Assembly (NCBI GenBank): GCA_036874045.1
Contig: JAZBRI010000011.1
Location: 13,596,001-13,660,000 of the forward strand
Length of the DNA: 64,000 nucleotides
Direction of reading: 5' to 3'
Source: Cymodocea nodosa
Lineage: Eukaryota; Streptophyta; Magnoliopsida; Alismatales; Cymodoceaceae
The number at the start of each line of letters is the position of its first letter. Within the stretch, counting starts at the first letter, position 1. Shown piece after piece: positions 48,201 to 60,200 of this stretch. Under the pieces are notes generated by a model. It had not been told where the DNA came from and ran no database searches. It saw only the letters and a program-made list of their open reading frames with translations. The position numbers were made by a program, and so were the translations under genes.

Positions 48201-49175
48201 TTGCACAAATTATGCTTGATGAAATAGCATTTGTACTCGGAAAATGTTTTAAGAAAGCAGCACATTGAATTGGCATTTATGGCAATGGGTGCTTCCATTT
48301 TTCTCTTTTACAATGATGTTAATTTTCGAATTGTTCATCATTAGGGCAATTTGATAGACCAAAATAATTCAATAAACCAAATGCCCTCTTTGTTGTGAAA
48401 AAAAGGATTTATTAGACCAACCTATTTTGGATGTATTAATTTGATTTTCAATTATGAAAGCCCAGCTCATTGGACTAAATTTGGAATATTGAAAAACACT
48501 TCAATTCAGATTTTTTGCACGTTGCTTGGTCTGAGTGAAATCACAAATTGCAACAACATATATTTGCATCATGCCCATTTTAATAATCGTCACCATCTTT
48601 GAAAGTCCAGTTAGGTAGTTATTTCAACAACTCTTCTTGTTTGTCACTCTAGTTAAAAGAGGAAATCACTCATTCCATCTCCCACTCTCGAGCAAATTCT
48701 TTGATCTTTCGCTCCAATCTTACAATGTATCGATCGTTAAATCAACTGAAATGACAAGTTGGAAAAGATTTCTAACAAAGAAGCGGCTACGATTGATACA
48801 TGAAAATTTTCAAATATCATAGGACAAGTCAATTGGAAAATAGATTTATGGTAAGATTTTTTTTTTCCACATCGTCAGAATCATCAAGCATTTTTCTAAC
48901 TTAAGCTCTTCCCCATCCAACAGAGCACTTCTGAGAAAGTTAGGGAAACAACGTTAAACATTTCTTATTCAACAACCCAAATTAACAACAATATCCTTTT
49001 GATGAATTGCATGAAGAACATTTTCTACTAAGACAACGCTTGAATCGATTGAGACACAATGTTTTACCATTGAAGACGAACGAAGACTAATAAAGACAAA
49101 TGTGACTACTCCACGATGGAAGGAAGGAGACGAATCAAGAGAAAATTACATTTGTAGTGTGCCGAGAAAGGACAT
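45276..49175. other. Intergenic between the PPR and UGT genes, with one unassigned minus-strand frame
   Basis: The PPR 3' UTR should occupy the first few hundred bases. The rest is AT-rich. One minus-strand frame at 47628-47900 encodes 90 residues of ordinary composition ('FNKRTPTSHQTGREMVVSF', 'FIKKDWLLHPYADRL'), and the reading continues in another frame to about 47501 ('STKRGLPFSWNTKR'). I do not recognise it. No other gene or repeat was identified. Confidence 0.4.
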
Positions 49176-50600
49176 TCACTCTCTAAATTGAATGATCTCC
49201 TGTCCGATGAAAGCCTTCAGATTCCGATCGGACGAACCACCGTCCTTGACGGCATCTCCCGCCTTCTCCTTCAGCATCTCCGCCTTCCACCGGATGTCCA
49301 CCCCCCTCTCCTCCTCCCCCATCACCACATCCAGGCACCTGCTCAGCTCCGTCTCCTCCACCACCCCCTCCCCGTTCGCCTCCGCCCTCACCCCCGTCCC
49401 CCACAGGCCCTCCACCAGGCTTGCGTTTGTCGGCTGGTCGGACACCTGTGGGAAGGTGACCATCGGCACGCCAAAGGCCAAGCTCTCCAGCGTCGAGTTC
49501 CACCCACAGTGCGTGACGAAGCACCCCACCGAAGGGTGGGACAACACCTCCACCTGCGAGCACCATCCCACCACCATACCTACCCCTTCCGCCTCCATCT
49601 CCACCTCCACCCCATCCCGGTCGTCTATCACCACCCACAGGAACGGCCTCTTGGACTTGACGAGAGCTCTCGAGAACTCCTGCTTCTGCCTCTTGCTCCA
49701 TGACAATATGCTGCCATATGAGAGGTAAACGACCGACTTCCTCGGCCACCTGTCAAGCCACTCCATGTACACCGCCTTATCGTCGGTGTTGTTGATTACA
49801 TCCTTGACAAAGGCATCATTCTTTTTCTGTGGGAGCAAGGGTCCGATCGAGATCAACTCCACCAGCTTGGTCTCTCCGGTCAATGTTGCGATCACCTCAG
49901 CCTCCAATGGCTCGTAGGAGTTGACAAGAACCGGCGTCTTCCCTCCCTTTCCAGCCTCCTCGTCTATAATTCGAAACGTCTCCTCGAATGAGTGGATGAA
50001 GAATCTGTCAAAATCCGTGGCGTTCGATTGATGGAGAAGGAAAGAGGGAAGATCCTGGAGCTTGAGAGGAGGCAGACCTGGCAGTTCAATCTCAAAGGTC
50101 GGGTCTTTGCCATGCGAATCAACAAGACTCTTGTACTCGTGAAAGTAGTGGTAATACACAGAAAAGGTTGCGGCTGGTTGGATCCAAAAGAGGGCAGAGG
50201 GTAAGCCGAGGTCACGGGCGAGCCTGGCAACCCAAGGGAGGAGGAGGGCATACACAATGTAAGTGACAGCAGGCTTGCCGGGAGCAGCGGCGGCGGATGC
50301 GATGGATCGAAGCGTCTGGTACCCGGTCAGCTCAATGGCCGACTTGTAGTCACCGGTCTCGCGTTTGGTACCATCATCGTATCCGTCGGAGTAGGGGGAG
50401 TAGGTGAGGAGGGGGTTGTTTGGGTTGGGAAGAGGGTAGGTGGGGTTGGTCGGGAACATGAGCCGGTGGCCGGCGACGGCGGTGGAGAACGTCACGTGCG
50501 CTCCGGCACTCGTGAGACGACATGCGAGCTGGAGTGCTGGGTTGATGTGCCCATGCACCGGCAAACTCACCAGCAAGAAGTGTTGCCGTTTCAGCCCCAT
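49176..50600 (-). CDS. UDP-glucosyltransferase, family 1, UGT75-like
   Basis: An intronless frame. Family members start near 'HFLLVSLPVHGHINPALQ', so I prefer the ATG at 50600 ('MGLKRQHF', 474 residues) over the first in-frame ATG at 50663, which adds 21 residues. The N-terminal domain has the catalytic His in 'HGHINP'. The 44-residue PSPG box runs from 'WCSQVEVLSHPSVGCFVTHC' through 'GWNSTLESLAFGVPMVTFPQ' to 'VSDQ'; its last residue is Gln, usually linked to UDP-glucose use. UGT75 members glucosylate small lipophilic acceptors such as flavonoids, apocarotenoid acids or phenolic acids; the acceptor cannot be read from sequence. 'VYYHYFHEYKSL' and 'GLPPLKLQDLPSFL' are typical of the UGT75 acceptor half. 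The enzyme is cytosolic with no signal peptide. The gene is GC-rich, unlike its flanks. Confidence 0.9.
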   Translation of the reverse strand: MGLKRQHFLLVSLPVHGHINPALQLACRLTSAGAHVTFSTAVAGHRLMFPTNPTYPLPNPNNPLLTYSPYSDGYDDGTKRETGDYKSAIELTGYQTLRSIASAAAAPGKPAVTYIVYALLLPWVARLARDLGLPSALFWIQPAATFSVYYHYFHEYKSLVDSHGKDPTFEIELPGLPPLKLQDLPSFLLHQSNATDFDRFFIHSFEETFRIIDEEAGKGGKTPVLVNSYEPLEAEVIATLTGETKLVELISIGPLLPQKKNDAFVKDVINNTDDKAVYMEWLDRWPRKSVVYLSYGSILSWSKRQKQEFSRALVKSKRPFLWVVIDDRDGVEVEMEAEGVGMVVGWCSQVEVLSHPSVGCFVTHCGWNSTLESLAFGVPMVTFPQVSDQPTNASLVEGLWGTGVRAEANGEGVVEETELSRCLDVVMGEEERGVDIRWKAEMLKEKAGDAVKDGGSSDRNLKAFIGQEIIQFRE

Positions 50601-50850
50601 CCTAAGCAGTAGAAATGTGAGAGCTGGAGTTGGAGCAGGGACGACTCCAACCATTTTTATCATTTACCTGAAGTGGTAGGCATGCTTACTTTGATCGTTA
50701 GGTTATGAACGCTGGTTTGGTGAATCATTCAACCGTACCAACCATTCTAGCAACGACGGTTACTGCGTTAGAGAAAAGAATGAGGGAAGAGAACAAAAGA
50801 ACAAAACAAATATTTGCATTTAACTGCTGTAACTTGACTTACAGGTGAAG

Positions 50851-50860
50851 TTTAAATAGA
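50851..50860 (-). promoter_or_regulatory. TATA-like element upstream of the UGT gene
   Basis: The minus strand reads TCTATTTAAA, about 250 bases before the preferred start codon, the best TATA-like site in the upstream region. Position and sequence are the only support. Confidence 0.3.
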
Positions 50861-51439
50861 CACTTGTATCTATACAATACGGGGGAATGCATACAATAAA
50901 GTTACAATTTTACTGGAATTTCTCACCAAGAGTAATCCACAGAGGTAATCTTATGTACAAGAGACGATGCGACGAGGATAAAATTAAAACGCAGGTATGT
51001 ATATATAACGATCATCTACCCTATGATGGATCGTACGACTAACATCCAAGATGTGTTTATATGAGAGGTGTTAAATGGAATGGGCCGCCGCGGGCCGGTC
51101 AGCATGCAATTTGGTGAAATAACACGGCCCCGCCTGCGGCTGTCGGCGTACGTTCGTAACGTTATTTAACGTTCGTAAAATACTAAAATAATGTTCATTT
51201 TTTTACGAACGTTTATTAAAAAAATTAAAAGAATGGATGATAAGAAGAGAGAAAGGAAAGAAGTGATGAAAAAATTTATAAATAAAAAAAAATGTTAATT
51301 TTTTTTTTTTCACAACTTATATTCATTCAATTTTTTTTTTTTCATAAAACATAAAATTCATATTTCACATTTAAACTTTCTTTAACTTTTAATTCAACTT
51401 CTTTGTAAAAATAAACACACAACTTTAATAACTTATCTT

Positions 51440-52640
51440 TAATAATGCTGTCCACAATGATTTTGAGTAAAAATAATAATACTCAAACTATGAAAAGTAG
51501 AACATCTACTTCAAGTATTAATGTTAAATCAAAAAGAAGATCAAATTTATGATTGAAGTATATAATAAATATAAAAGACCTAAAAGATAATATTTTGGTA
51601 GAGAAGTTTTATTGCAACATTTACAATACAAAGTTTTAAGTAATACAAGTTATTTATCTAGATATTTAGTTAATTGCTCATCTAATTTTTTTTTATTTAA
51701 ATTTGATTCAAAAATAAATTAATTTTAACACTAAAGGTAATATAACACAATAACATTAAGATATTAAGAATGTTAAAAAATTACATATTAAATTTATTAC
51801 TATTCAAAATTTACTTATTAATTTTAATGATAGTCAACATTTTTAAGATTATATTTCACAAGCTTATTGTCTATAATTTAATTTTTTTTAGAAATACAAC
51901 TAGACAAAATATTATTAAACCTTATAATAAACTTAAAATGAAATTAATTAATATAATAAATCTTATTAACACATCTATAAAATATACATTTGATATTTAA
52001 GAGTGTAGAATTAAAATAAGATATATTACTATTACTACACATTTTATTCATGAGAATTGGATTTTACAAAAAAATTTAATAAGATTTAAAAGAATAAATC
52101 ATTCATATAATGCTCAAAATATTTTTTTGACTATTATAAATATTTTTGAATTTTATTAAATTAAAGAAAAAATAGGTAGTATTACATTTGAAAATACATC
52201 TAATAATAATGCAATTATCCTTATGTTTAAAAATAAATTAACTTCACCAAATGATTTTGATTTATTTCATTAAAAATGTATACATTATATAATTAATCTT
52301 ATAGTTTAGATAGGTGTTGAAGAATTTATTTTTTTTGTAAAAAATATTAGTACTACATTTTAACTAGTGGTAGATGACAAAAATAATTTAATCATGTAAT
52401 TCATTTGATTTACCATATAAGACAAATAGGTAAGAATTAATTAATTTTAATAATACTAATCATAACTATTTAATAAGAGATAATTTTAATTTTCTAGATT
52501 TTAATATAATAAATTGGTGAAAAACACATTTCCTATTTTATCATTAATAACTAAAGATTTATTCTGTAACATATGAACAAACATTTAATATTAATGATAA
52601 TATATTAGATAACAAAAGAGTAAGATTAAAATATAATATT
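51440..52640 (+). mobile_element. Decayed hAT-superfamily (ricesleeper-like) transposase
   Basis: One plus-strand frame from about 52020 to 52330, broken by three stops, follows hAT transposases: 'YITITTHFIHENWILQKNL' (compare ITVTAHWIDxxWxLQKRIL), 'EKIGSITFENTSNNNAI' (compare KIxTITLDNASNND), then 'HYIINLIV' followed by 'IGVEEFI' (compare AHILNLIVQDGLKEI). Upstream at about 51540-51640 a Cys-containing stretch could be a BED zinc finger. Strong AT drift and stops show an old inactive copy. Element ends were not located. Confidence 0.75.
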
Positions 52641-54222
52641 TTAGAAATATTAATGTGTATTAAAAATTAAGTTTATTCATATTCATGGACAACAATATAA
52701 CTTCACTAATGAATTTACAAATTTAAATATTTGAATGTAATTATGTACATTAAATGTAAAAATATTTGATGTAATTACAAAAATAATATATTTTTAATTT
52801 CAATTTAAAAATAAAATAATTATTTTAACTTTCTAACTTATGTTTGAATGTATTAATAAATGATAAATTGATGATGTCTTGATCTTAATGTTAATGTGTT
52901 CATGTATTTATAAATAAAATATTTTATTCCTTTATAAATAAAATCTCAACATTGCAAAATTCAAACATTGAAGGCAGAAAGTTAAATAAATTTGAACATT
53001 ACAAAATTCGAATGATAAGTAATATTACATTTTTTTTAAATTTTAATATAAAATTATAACAAAAAAATATAATAAATATAAAAACATCAATATGATGGAA
53101 ACAAAACTTCAAAAAAAATATATATAAATTTTTTTAAAAAAATTTACTTTTTTCGAAACAACCCAACCCAACCCAACCTAGTACATTGACACCTGTAATT
53201 TATATATATTCAACTACACCAATTGATTGAGTGGTATGAATAACAATTAAGAGTAACGACTGACATCAACTATTCCACAATTCGATTGAAAACTTTGCTT
53301 GAATAAATTTCAATGCATCATCAATGCAAATAACTTTAGAAGTGACAAGGAATTAATTTGTTGTTTCTGGAAAAAAAAATTAGATTACATCAAGCACATG
53401 ACCTCTATCCTTCAAGAGCTAAGCATCTGAGACGTGAGGAAAATCATCAGCAAACATAATTGTGGTACGTATGACTAGAAGCAAATAAGCTACAAGTAAG
53501 AAGAACCTAACATTGCAATGGATCAACTTAAATTGACGATAATAGGCAATATGAAGTGCTTCCCAATAAACAAGATTCACACTCAAATTCTCAAATTGAG
53601 AAATAGATATCCATGGGAAAGCCTATTGGAGTTGGTGAGCTAGTTGACCAAGATATCATAAGAATGAAGATTGAACTATAAACGCTATAGATTCTAATTC
53701 TTGAGGCATCCCATCATAACCTCCAATTGTAGTAGTAAACACATTCTAGGGCATGCTGAAGTCAGTCACATACAACAAACAAAATAAATACATTCTAAGT
53801 AATTGAGATTTTACTGAGACAGTGTAATTACATATTCTCCACCAAAATTCAAATATTGTTCGCATACTCTTGCCAATTTCAAAAAAGAAAGAAAGATATA
53901 AATGCGACATCAAAATTCACACCCTATACATAAGGGGAAATAATTTACTCTTACGAAATGAAAAATCAAACTGCAATAGCAAATTATCATAATAAAAAAT
54001 GCACCTTTTAAACTAAAACTGGCTTCAGAAACCATTCTCTAAGGTGTGCAATAACCTAGACTTGCACAACAACCCACAGAATCATTTGACAACTAACACG
54101 TGCTATCTGCAAAGTCAAAAGAAAAGTTCGAGGCACAAAATTATTCAATTATTCATGTTTTGCTCAACAATATGTGTTAATGAGTGTGAAGTTCGATGCA
54201 ATAAAGTTAGGACCACCAGATC
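52641..54222. other. AT-rich intergenic DNA downstream of the METTL13-like gene
   Basis: Very AT-rich to about 53160, possibly the rest of the hAT element, then ordinary intergenic sequence that must include the 3' UTR of the leftward METTL13-like gene. No coding frame was seen. Confidence 0.45.
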
Positions 54223-57200
54223 TTACTTCAAGTATCTAATCTTTTTGGCCGTCTTCCTGATGTTGTGTTTTTTCTCTGGTTGCACGGATGTCAACAAGTG
54301 TTCCAGTTCTGCAGCCATTGCTTCAATGTCATCTAGATCAGCAACTTCTTCAGTTTGAAGGGCAAACACAACAACATTAACATCTTCTTCGAGCTCTAAA
54401 TAAAAGAGGTGCTCAAACACCTGGAGTTCAATACGATGTTCTCCTTATAAGAATAGAAATATATGCAAATCATAGCATTTACCAATTAAACCATGAAGTT
54501 ATAAACAACACTTGATAAATATACCATTTTCATCCGTGAAACAACCTTCTCCTTTATTGTCGTGGATCTTGACACTAAATTCAAGACAAGGAGACCCCCT
54601 TCAGAAAGAAAATTCTTCACAGAGAAAAGAAAAGACTCCTCAAGAAAGACTGCAGGAGGACAGGTCAATCCCGAGCTGCAATAAGGGTGAAAAATGGTAG
54701 CTTCGTTATAATGAGCTTTATTCATGACAAATTTACACAAAAAAGGGATATATAAATTGTATTTACCTGGTGTCAGATGAATCTACATCAATGATTAGTA
54801 TATTAGCTCCAGCATTCTTCTTACAAATAGCAACATGTTCAGAATCAATATCATTTGATTGTGGTATATGTTCTCGAGGGAGCTCTTTTTTCACAGCCGC
54901 AATGGGAATATCAAAAGATCTGGTAGGATTTCTCTCTTCGATAAACTTGATTCCATCAGCAATATGCACCTAAATTCCTTGTATGCTCAATATGCTATAA
55001 ATGCAATTCACAGCCAATGTGATATTGACATCCTAGTTCAATAATATACATTAAGAACAAAAACAGTGACCTACTATTTCTGCATTCAACATTTCTATCA
55101 TTAATGATTTTCAAAAAAATTCTATCCATAACATATCTACTTTCATTTATCTGAGATTTGATCACTGGCATATTGTCCTTTCTAGATTGGTCTGGATCAC
55201 AATTTATGATTTTGAATGCATAGTTCTTGACACTTCTACCAGGAAGACCCGAGTCAAAAGATTGGAAATTTCCTAAATCCTATTATCCCAAATATACCTA
55301 GTTACTGTAAATGATGTACACGAATCTTGAACTGGCTTTTACCACTTGGCCGAGTGGTTGCGCCATTGTGGACTTTAATATCTATGTATATACTCTTCCT
55401 CATGCATAACAATGTGGTGTTTTCTACGTTGAATTTTTACAAATTTATTACTTTTTTATGAGACATATAAAAAAGATTATTTACAGATTTATTTCTTAAA
55501 ACGTGACTGATAAAAACTTTTCAAATGATTAAAACCTTTCACCATTTTGTGGACTATCATGATTATCTAGTTATTCAAGATCCAATTCCTTACAACTAGT
55601 CATCATCTCCCATCAACAAAAAAAATTAACACTTGATGGCCCAATCTGTAGTACAAGATTTCCATAAATTTTAAAACAGCTCACACAATCTACATAATCT
55701 CTGCCATAGTCCACAACATAAATTGTGTCAAACTTTTATCTGTTGAAAATTTGACACACGCCAAACTTTGATGGAAATATAAGTGAAAATTTGTAAAAAA
55801 ATGGAATTCTACAAGAAATGGTCAAAACTACAAATTTCTATACAAAATTGGGACCAACTTTTCCACTGATGGCACTATCCTTATAAATACATGGAAGGAT
55901 AAGGCCACTCCATTTGGTGGTGAAACTCTGCTCACTGCAGAACTGCTCATCGTGAAACTGATCACCATGAATCCTCTCACTGTGACATTTGCTGCAGCAG
56001 CTTGTAATGTGTCTCCAATAAATCAGGGTGTGCCCTAGCCCTTCCCACAGTTAGCAGTGTGGCAGCTGCTCACTTTGGTGACTGCTCCAGTGACCCATGG
56101 TATGTCTCCAATGGCCTGTGGCATGCCCTAACGCTTCCTGCTGCTTGTGGTGGTGCCAACACGAAGGATGTTGTCAGGTGGTGATTCCAACAGAGGAGAG
56201 AGGATGCAATTGATAACTTTTGAAGGAAGGACACCCCCCAATGAGGAAGCATCAGCAGAGCAAGGTAGAGATGCTGTTATTTGCAGATTACAGCAACCAG
56301 AAAGAAATGCACAAGATGATCATGACCTGGAGGGAGGCAAACAAAGAGTGGGTAAAGGAGGGAGGTGACCAAAGAGTGGACAAAGAAGGAAGCATCCAGG
56401 AACATGTGATGAGATCAAATCCTCTTGAGTTGCTGATGCAATTTTTTGACTCAGTGAAAAAGAGAAGGATCAAACGGATAGACATGCAGCAACAAGAAAA
56501 GGAGAAACAACAAAGACCTGTGAACGGAGTTTCATTTGCAGCAGTAATGAGGGGCTCACATCGGCAACCTGCATTCCCAGATATTCCAGTGCAAGCACCC
56601 GAGAGAGTGAATGGCCGATCAGTTTTGACACAGATGAGGTGAAATACTTGGCAGCCTCATTTCAGTGAATGTTCATCAGGGAATTTAGTTCCAGACGGCA
56701 GATGATGACTGAAATACTGCAAGCCATGAAGAGAGTGATGCCGTTTTAAGACAAGATTTCCTGTGGCGGTCAACCAATGATACATGCTGATTTGGTTTCA
56801 GAATACGGAGCATTTCATCTGAGCCTCTGTTAAAAACAGGTGGGTTATCAGGGGGAAGACAATGACAGTCTCACACTGGTCAACGTCCTTCACCTCAATC
56901 ATATCAGTCACTTTGAGACACAAGTGCGTCCCACCACTTGCTTATAGAAAAACAGCCAAAGAATAAGTGTCATAGGCATTCTTCCTAAGTATAATAGAAT
57001 CTACACATGCTCATCATTTAAAATTGCCACCTTTTGAGGGAAATCTCTATGGGGACACACCTATATGCCAAACATACCAAGAGAAGAATTATACTTTTGT
57101 AGGGATCCAGCTAAACCACAGACCATGTGTATGACCAAGGACCTATAGACAAAAGAGAAGTGCCATAGCAATGGAGAAAAGCATTGATACTAATAAAATC

Positions 57201-60200
57201 AGCAGCTTCTATGTCAGTCACATTCTTCCTAAAACAAACATCTCAAACTATCCCTCCCCTAAAACATTTAAAGCACCATAGAATTGGAAGAAATATGTGC
57301 TAAGGCTCCAGACCAAGTTGGGCAACATCCAACGACCCACTCCATCAGAAATTAACACCCTCCCCATTACCTATCACCAATGCCATACCATACCAAACAG
57401 CTCCCTTTGCTTTATTAGCACCACTCAAAATACTAGAAACCCTCTCTATCGCATCACTTCTTAATAATACCCACCCAAAGACACACAGGGTTCTCCCACT
57501 CCCACTCAAGTCATCAAATCTATTTGCTCAACAAAGTTAGATTAAAATATGAAATCTTGGTAGGCCAACCCACCTTCCCATTTTGGTCAGCATATTTTAT
57601 CCCACAAGACCAGATAAAAGGTTGAAGATCCTAATTTGCATCCAACCTTTTTGCAACACATGCTGAAATGCTGAAATGTGACGAAGAGTAGTTGGGAAGA
57701 TTGGACAAAATTGCCGTGATAAGACAAATTTCCCAACCCAACCCATAGCCATTGCTCGAAACAATCAATCACCAGATGTCAGTCTCTGGCCCTGATACCC
57801 TTTGAATCCAGAGACAGCCCCATATATCTGATAGAAAACTCTTCTCAGATGACATGTCAACATCTCACCAACATAAGTCCCAACAACTGTAAAAGTCAAT
57901 GTCATATAAATGTCATGTTGGTCAAATGGAAAACTTGCACTTGTTGGAGACATTTTACCAGCATGTGTTGGTGTTGGACAACATGATTTCTTCCATAAAA
58001 ATTGCCAAATTTACAAAGGCTGAAATATATTGAAAGCAATAGTAAATTTACCTGAAGCATTAGAAGAATGATAGGTTAGACACTACACTTAATAAGAAGT
58101 CTCTGAGGGCATACCCGTTCATCAAGAACCATCTACAGACTACCACTTTTTAAAATGAAACCAATTACAAATAATGTGTTATGGGATTATTCATAACTAT
58201 GGCCTTCTAACAGGCCCTTTTTCTCATCATAAATCTTGATGACAACATAAACAAGCATATAGCATTATGGATTTAAGGTTACTAAAATGTTAAATAGTCC
58301 TACATTAGAAAAAATGTGGAGGTCTTGGGCTTTACAGCTTGGTGGACTCTTCACTCATTGTCATATGGTTTTAAGTTGAATCTTAACACATAAGGAAGAA
58401 TCTCATTAATATTACAACATAAACAAAATGTAAATGAGTCACTCACCTTTAACTGTCGATCCTCATTAAATTCAAAACAGTCTTTTGCCACATTGAAAAC
58501 AACAGGATCTAACTCCACCACCTTATAATAGAGGTTTGCAAGGATCATCTTTATTTACAAGAATTATAATATGAATCCATAAACCAAAACAAATCTACCT
58601 CAATATCCAGAAAAGGTAGGCATTGGTGCAGGCACATTGGAAAGAGACCAGCTCCAAGACCTATTATTAGTGTCTTAGCCTGATATTGTACAGAAATAAT
58701 GCCAAAGTCAGTGAGATACCATGATGACAAATATGCACACACACACACATTGATACACAGTGAACACAAAGATATTGCATGTACACGTATGCTAAGGAAA
58801 CCTTCGTATAATGCAAATTATAAAGTCTTTACCATTCTCCCAGATGAAGAAATATCTCTTAAAGATGAAGAAATCAGAACAAAACCAGAAAGTATGCCAC
58901 GATGATATGAACTTGCCAGGTAGCTGTGATCAAGCTTTAGATTGCTTCCAACTGAAAAGGACAGATGATAAAAAAAACTGTGCAAATAATAAGAACAATC
59001 AAACTGAATTAATCTAGACATAGAAACAAGCATTTCTTAGCCTAATGAATCAAATAATCCTAGGAAGTGGATGATGCAGGATATGGTTAATTAGTTGTTC
59101 AAAAAAAAATCTAAGAACAAAAATACTGGAAAAATCAAGTAAAAATCCCTATTAACTTTAACATATAATAAAGATATTGACATTTAAAAGTACAATGATT
59201 GTCTTGGTATCAACCATACAAAGAATGTTTGAGATTAAAACATGAAACTGTAAAGTATACATGCTGTCCTAGGAGATGTACGGCCATAAGGCATTTGATT
59301 ACATCTCATGGGCCATTCAAGTAATATTAGGTGGGCAGGAACTATGAAACCTTAAGATTTTGCCATTATACATCATATCAAGAATAGAGAGAGAAGCGTA
59401 ACTCTGTTTTATGAGTCTCTTCTTGATTCATTTGCAATTTTGTTAGGACCTGGAGGTCATTAAAAGAAAACGCCATGTCTGGAACCCAGCTTTAAATTGC
59501 TAGCATAAACTGAAACACCTAGTAATTAGTAAATCCATTTTATTTGGAATTCAAGGACAGAATCAAATGTGCATTACATGTTGAGAATCACATGGGAAAG
59601 AGAAAGCAAAGCTGGGCCACTGCAAAAGTTAGACATACAATAAGTATCCTTTTCAAAGATCCACTTTATATAACTAGTGACTTTTCAACCCATGCACAAG
59701 TTGCAGATAAATAGTAACCAAAATTACCAAGCAGCATACACTTGCAGTATTGACTTACGAGAAACATTTCTTTTTTGATTTCCCTTTTTGCCATGTTTGG
59801 AAGATGTGCTACTTTTTCTTTTATTTGCCCCAAAAGAGTTGGCTGTTGGCTGTTCCACTTTTACCAGTAAGCCCTCTGACTGCACAAGACCTGGATTTCT
59901 TTCAAATGAAAGGCGACGAAAAATTGCAGGGACTACTGATTTGGGAATGGTTTCATCATCATTATTTTCATAAATAACATCTTCTACAAGAATTGTCCCA
60001 GTAACAGCAGATGTAACCTGCAAAGTAAAAATATGCTAAACATTTACATCCAACAAAAATGAAGAAAGGCATAACAGGCAGCAGTGACAAGTGACAGAAT
60101 CTACAGACTCTTAAGCCCATCAAAGAAGGGTGAATCTCATTCATAGGAATCAACAAGATACGTTTGAGAAAAGTAAAAACAGATAAGAATAGTTTACCAA

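Noticed and set aside
49183..49749. 188-codon Gly-rich minus-strand frame and matching plus-strand frames
   Set aside because: These are shadows of the GC-rich UGT gene, with low-complexity translations.
55340..55375. tRNA-like 'cacttggccgagtggttgcgcc' resembling the D-arm/box A of a Leu or Ser tRNA
   Set aside because: No box B, anticodon stem or acceptor pairing follows at the right distance, so it is at most a tRNA-derived scrap.
56220..56642. 140-codon plus-strand frame in a METTL13-like intron, possibly LINE ORF1
   Set aside because: Only a short 'FAAVMRG' hint supports it. It is antisense to the gene and next to LINE debris, so it is not called as a gene.
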